Notes under the pieces: generated by a model | Told to the model about the DNA's origin: nothing | The model's input: the letters and a program-made list of their open reading frames with translations, nothing else | Databases searched by the model: none | Shown: positions 63,042-64,000 of the stretch, one piece after another | How positions within the stretch are numbered: position 1 is the first letter of the stretch | How the letters are laid out: every line of letters starts with the position of its first letter | Translations under genes and position numbers: made by a program | Assembly: GCF_044465595.1 (NCBI RefSeq) | Contig: NZ_JBITLV010000006.1 | Span: forward strand, 62,001-126,000 | From: Spongisporangium articulatum | GTDB taxonomy: Bacteria > Actinomycetota > Actinomycetes > Actinomycetales > Kineosporiaceae | DNA: 64,000 nt | Direction: 5' to 3'

Positions 63042-64000
63042 CCCCGTCCGAGGCGGGGTCGGGGTTGGAGGCGGGGTCGGGTTTGGAGGCGGGGTCGGGT
63101 TCGGAGGCGGGGTCGGGTTCGGAGGCCGGCTCGGGCAGGGTGAGCGTCCGGTCCGTCGGGGCGGGCCGCGGCTCGGGGCGGGTGAGCAACTGGATGCTCA
63201 CGTGGGCCTTGGCCGCCTGCCGCGCGCCGAGGTCGGCCAGGGTCGCCTGCGCGTAGGCCCGGGTCAGCACCCGCCGGGCCGAAGCCTCCACCCGCTCGAG
63301 GGCCTCGTCGGTGAACTGGTCGGCCTCGGCGTCGGGAAGGACCACCATGAAACGGCTTTCGGCGATCCGGCCGTCGGCCACCTCGGTGTGCAGGTAGACG
63401 ATCTGCAACTCGGCGGCCTGGCGCGGGGTACCCGTGATGTCGCCGAAGCCGCGGGCCAGCTCGGCCGTCAGCTCCGAGAGCAGGCGGGGCCGGTCGCTGT
63501 AGCGGGTGTGCACCCGCAGCAGCACGCCGTCCGCGGCGAACTCGCCGAGCTGCGTTGTGGCCAGGTGCTCGTCGACCAGCAGTTGCCCGTCCACCGGCGT
63601 CGGCTCGCGGGCCACGGTGGGGGCCGCCGGGTCCGGGTGCCGGCCGAGCATGAAGACGAGCGCCGCGCCGTGCAGCCGGGCCGTGGTGAGGCCCGCGAGC
63701 AGGACGTCGGGGTGCTCGTTCTCGAACACCTGCAGCAGCTTCTCCTCGACGTCGGTGTGGACGTAGTCGTAGGCGGCCAGGCTGACCCAGCCCGGGTCGT
63801 CGTCCTCACGCTCCGGGAGCCCGTCGCCGACCGTGCGCGTCACGTCGAGGTCCACCGGGCGGATGGTGACGGTCGTCGCGGCGTGCTGGGTGCCGAGGAA
63901 CCGCCGGGGCGGGGTCTGGGTCGACATGTCGACGAGCAGGTCGAAGCCGCGGTGCATCGCCGGGCCGACCCCGGTCGAGATGCCCGACAGCAGGTCACCG
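63007..64000 (-). CDS. Unrecognised protein with SEPDPA-repeat tail, 5' end beyond window
   Basis: The frame is open from the right edge, so the start is probably outside the window; an internal ATG at 63957 is the first inside. About 330 residues are visible. The body is soluble, with alternating strands and helices, and has no signal peptide, membrane segment or catalytic motif I recognise. It ends in a low-complexity tail of PASEPD-like repeats made by an 18-bp tandem repeat. The last 35 bases overlap the end of priA in antisense. No function is proposed. Confidence 0.65.
   Translation of the reverse strand, partial: GDLLSGISTGVGPAMHRGFDLLVDMSTQTPPRRFLGTQHAATTVTIRPVDLDVTRTVGDGLPEREDDDPGWVSLAAYDYVHTDVEEKLLQVFENEHPDVLLAGLTTARLHGAALVFMLGRHPDPAAPTVAREPTPVDGQLLVDEHLATTQLGEFAADGVLLRVHTRYSDRPRLLSELTAELARGFGDITGTPRQAAELQIVYLHTEVADGRIAESRFMVVLPDAEADQFTDEALERVEASARRVLTRAYAQATLADLGARQAAKAHVSIQLLTRPEPRPAPTDRTLTLPEPASEPDPASEPDPASKPDPASNPDPASDGVSRSGPGRPAP
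63050..63121. repeat. 18-bp tandem repeat, four copies
   Basis: Four near-identical copies of GAGGCGGGGTCGGGTTCG (63050, 63068, 63086, 63104), then a decayed fifth. They encode the repeated Glu/Pro/Asp/Ala/Ser tail of the minus-strand gene and begin nine bases after the priA stop. Confidence 0.85.

Overview
The window is a gene-dense, very GC-rich actinobacterial chromosome segment. GTG starts are frequent, many genes overlap by 1-4 bases, and several markers point to the same group: a BldD-type regulator with its cyclic-di-GMP motif, the actinobacterial integration host factor MihF, an ATPase-degenerate PriA, two MmpL transporters and a radical SAM protein of the mycobacterial Rv2578c type. 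BldD together with a complete-looking type IV pilus cluster suggests a developing or motile actinomycete (for example the Kineosporiales/Frankiales neighbourhood), but the sequence alone does not fix the genus. No gene-free stretch exceeds 300 bases; the longest (31904-32173, 270 bases) is an assembly gap with Ns.

Layout. 1-4858: secD (3' end)-secF-apt-relA, export and nucleotide/stringent-response genes. 4933-10844: an AbiEi-like orphan, a DUF349 coiled-coil protein and a membrane-anchored peptidyl-prolyl isomerase on the minus strand, then a metallo-beta-lactamase-fold hydrolase, hisS and an aminoglycoside-phosphotransferase-fold kinase. 10862-13746: a LexA-type SOS box in front of a radical SAM gene that is interrupted by a LAGLIDADG intein exactly at its iron-sulfur cysteine, facing a hemerythrin-like gene. 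13973-23255: aspS, an RNase HI with an N-terminal zinc-finger-like module, two tandem MmpL transporters, rarA and two small membrane-associated proteins. 23300-28573: alaS-ruvX-mltG-aroE. 28653-40946: a type IV pilus cluster (pilT, pilC, pilA, minor pilins, pilD, pilM, pilN, pilO) lying between aroE and aroC-aroK-aroB, so it splits the shikimate genes. pilB is not in the window. 43942-46706: a secreted lipase, efp-nusB and bldD. 46870-55092: the pyrimidine operon pyrR-pyrB-pyrC-carA-carB-pyrF, led by a PyrR-binding hairpin. 55325-56864: a second SOS box and a DUF222/HNH endonuclease gene of the 13E12 type. 57023-64000: mihF-gmk-rpoZ-coaBC-metK-priA and the 3' part of an unrecognised gene.

Three things stand out. 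First, the intein in the SOS-boxed radical SAM gene. Second, a perfect 16-bp palindrome, CGGTTCCGCGGAACCG, present four times; three copies lie inside genes and all are read as Gly-Ser-Ala-Glu-Pro in linkers or tails, and three of the four copies are in or beside the two SOS-boxed loci. Third, the pilus cluster, with two paralogous minor pilins that carry an inserted beta-sandwich-like domain and end in a cysteine. Long inverted repeats at gene ends sharing GTGATCATG, a structured pilM leader and the PyrR hairpin are the main non-coding elements.
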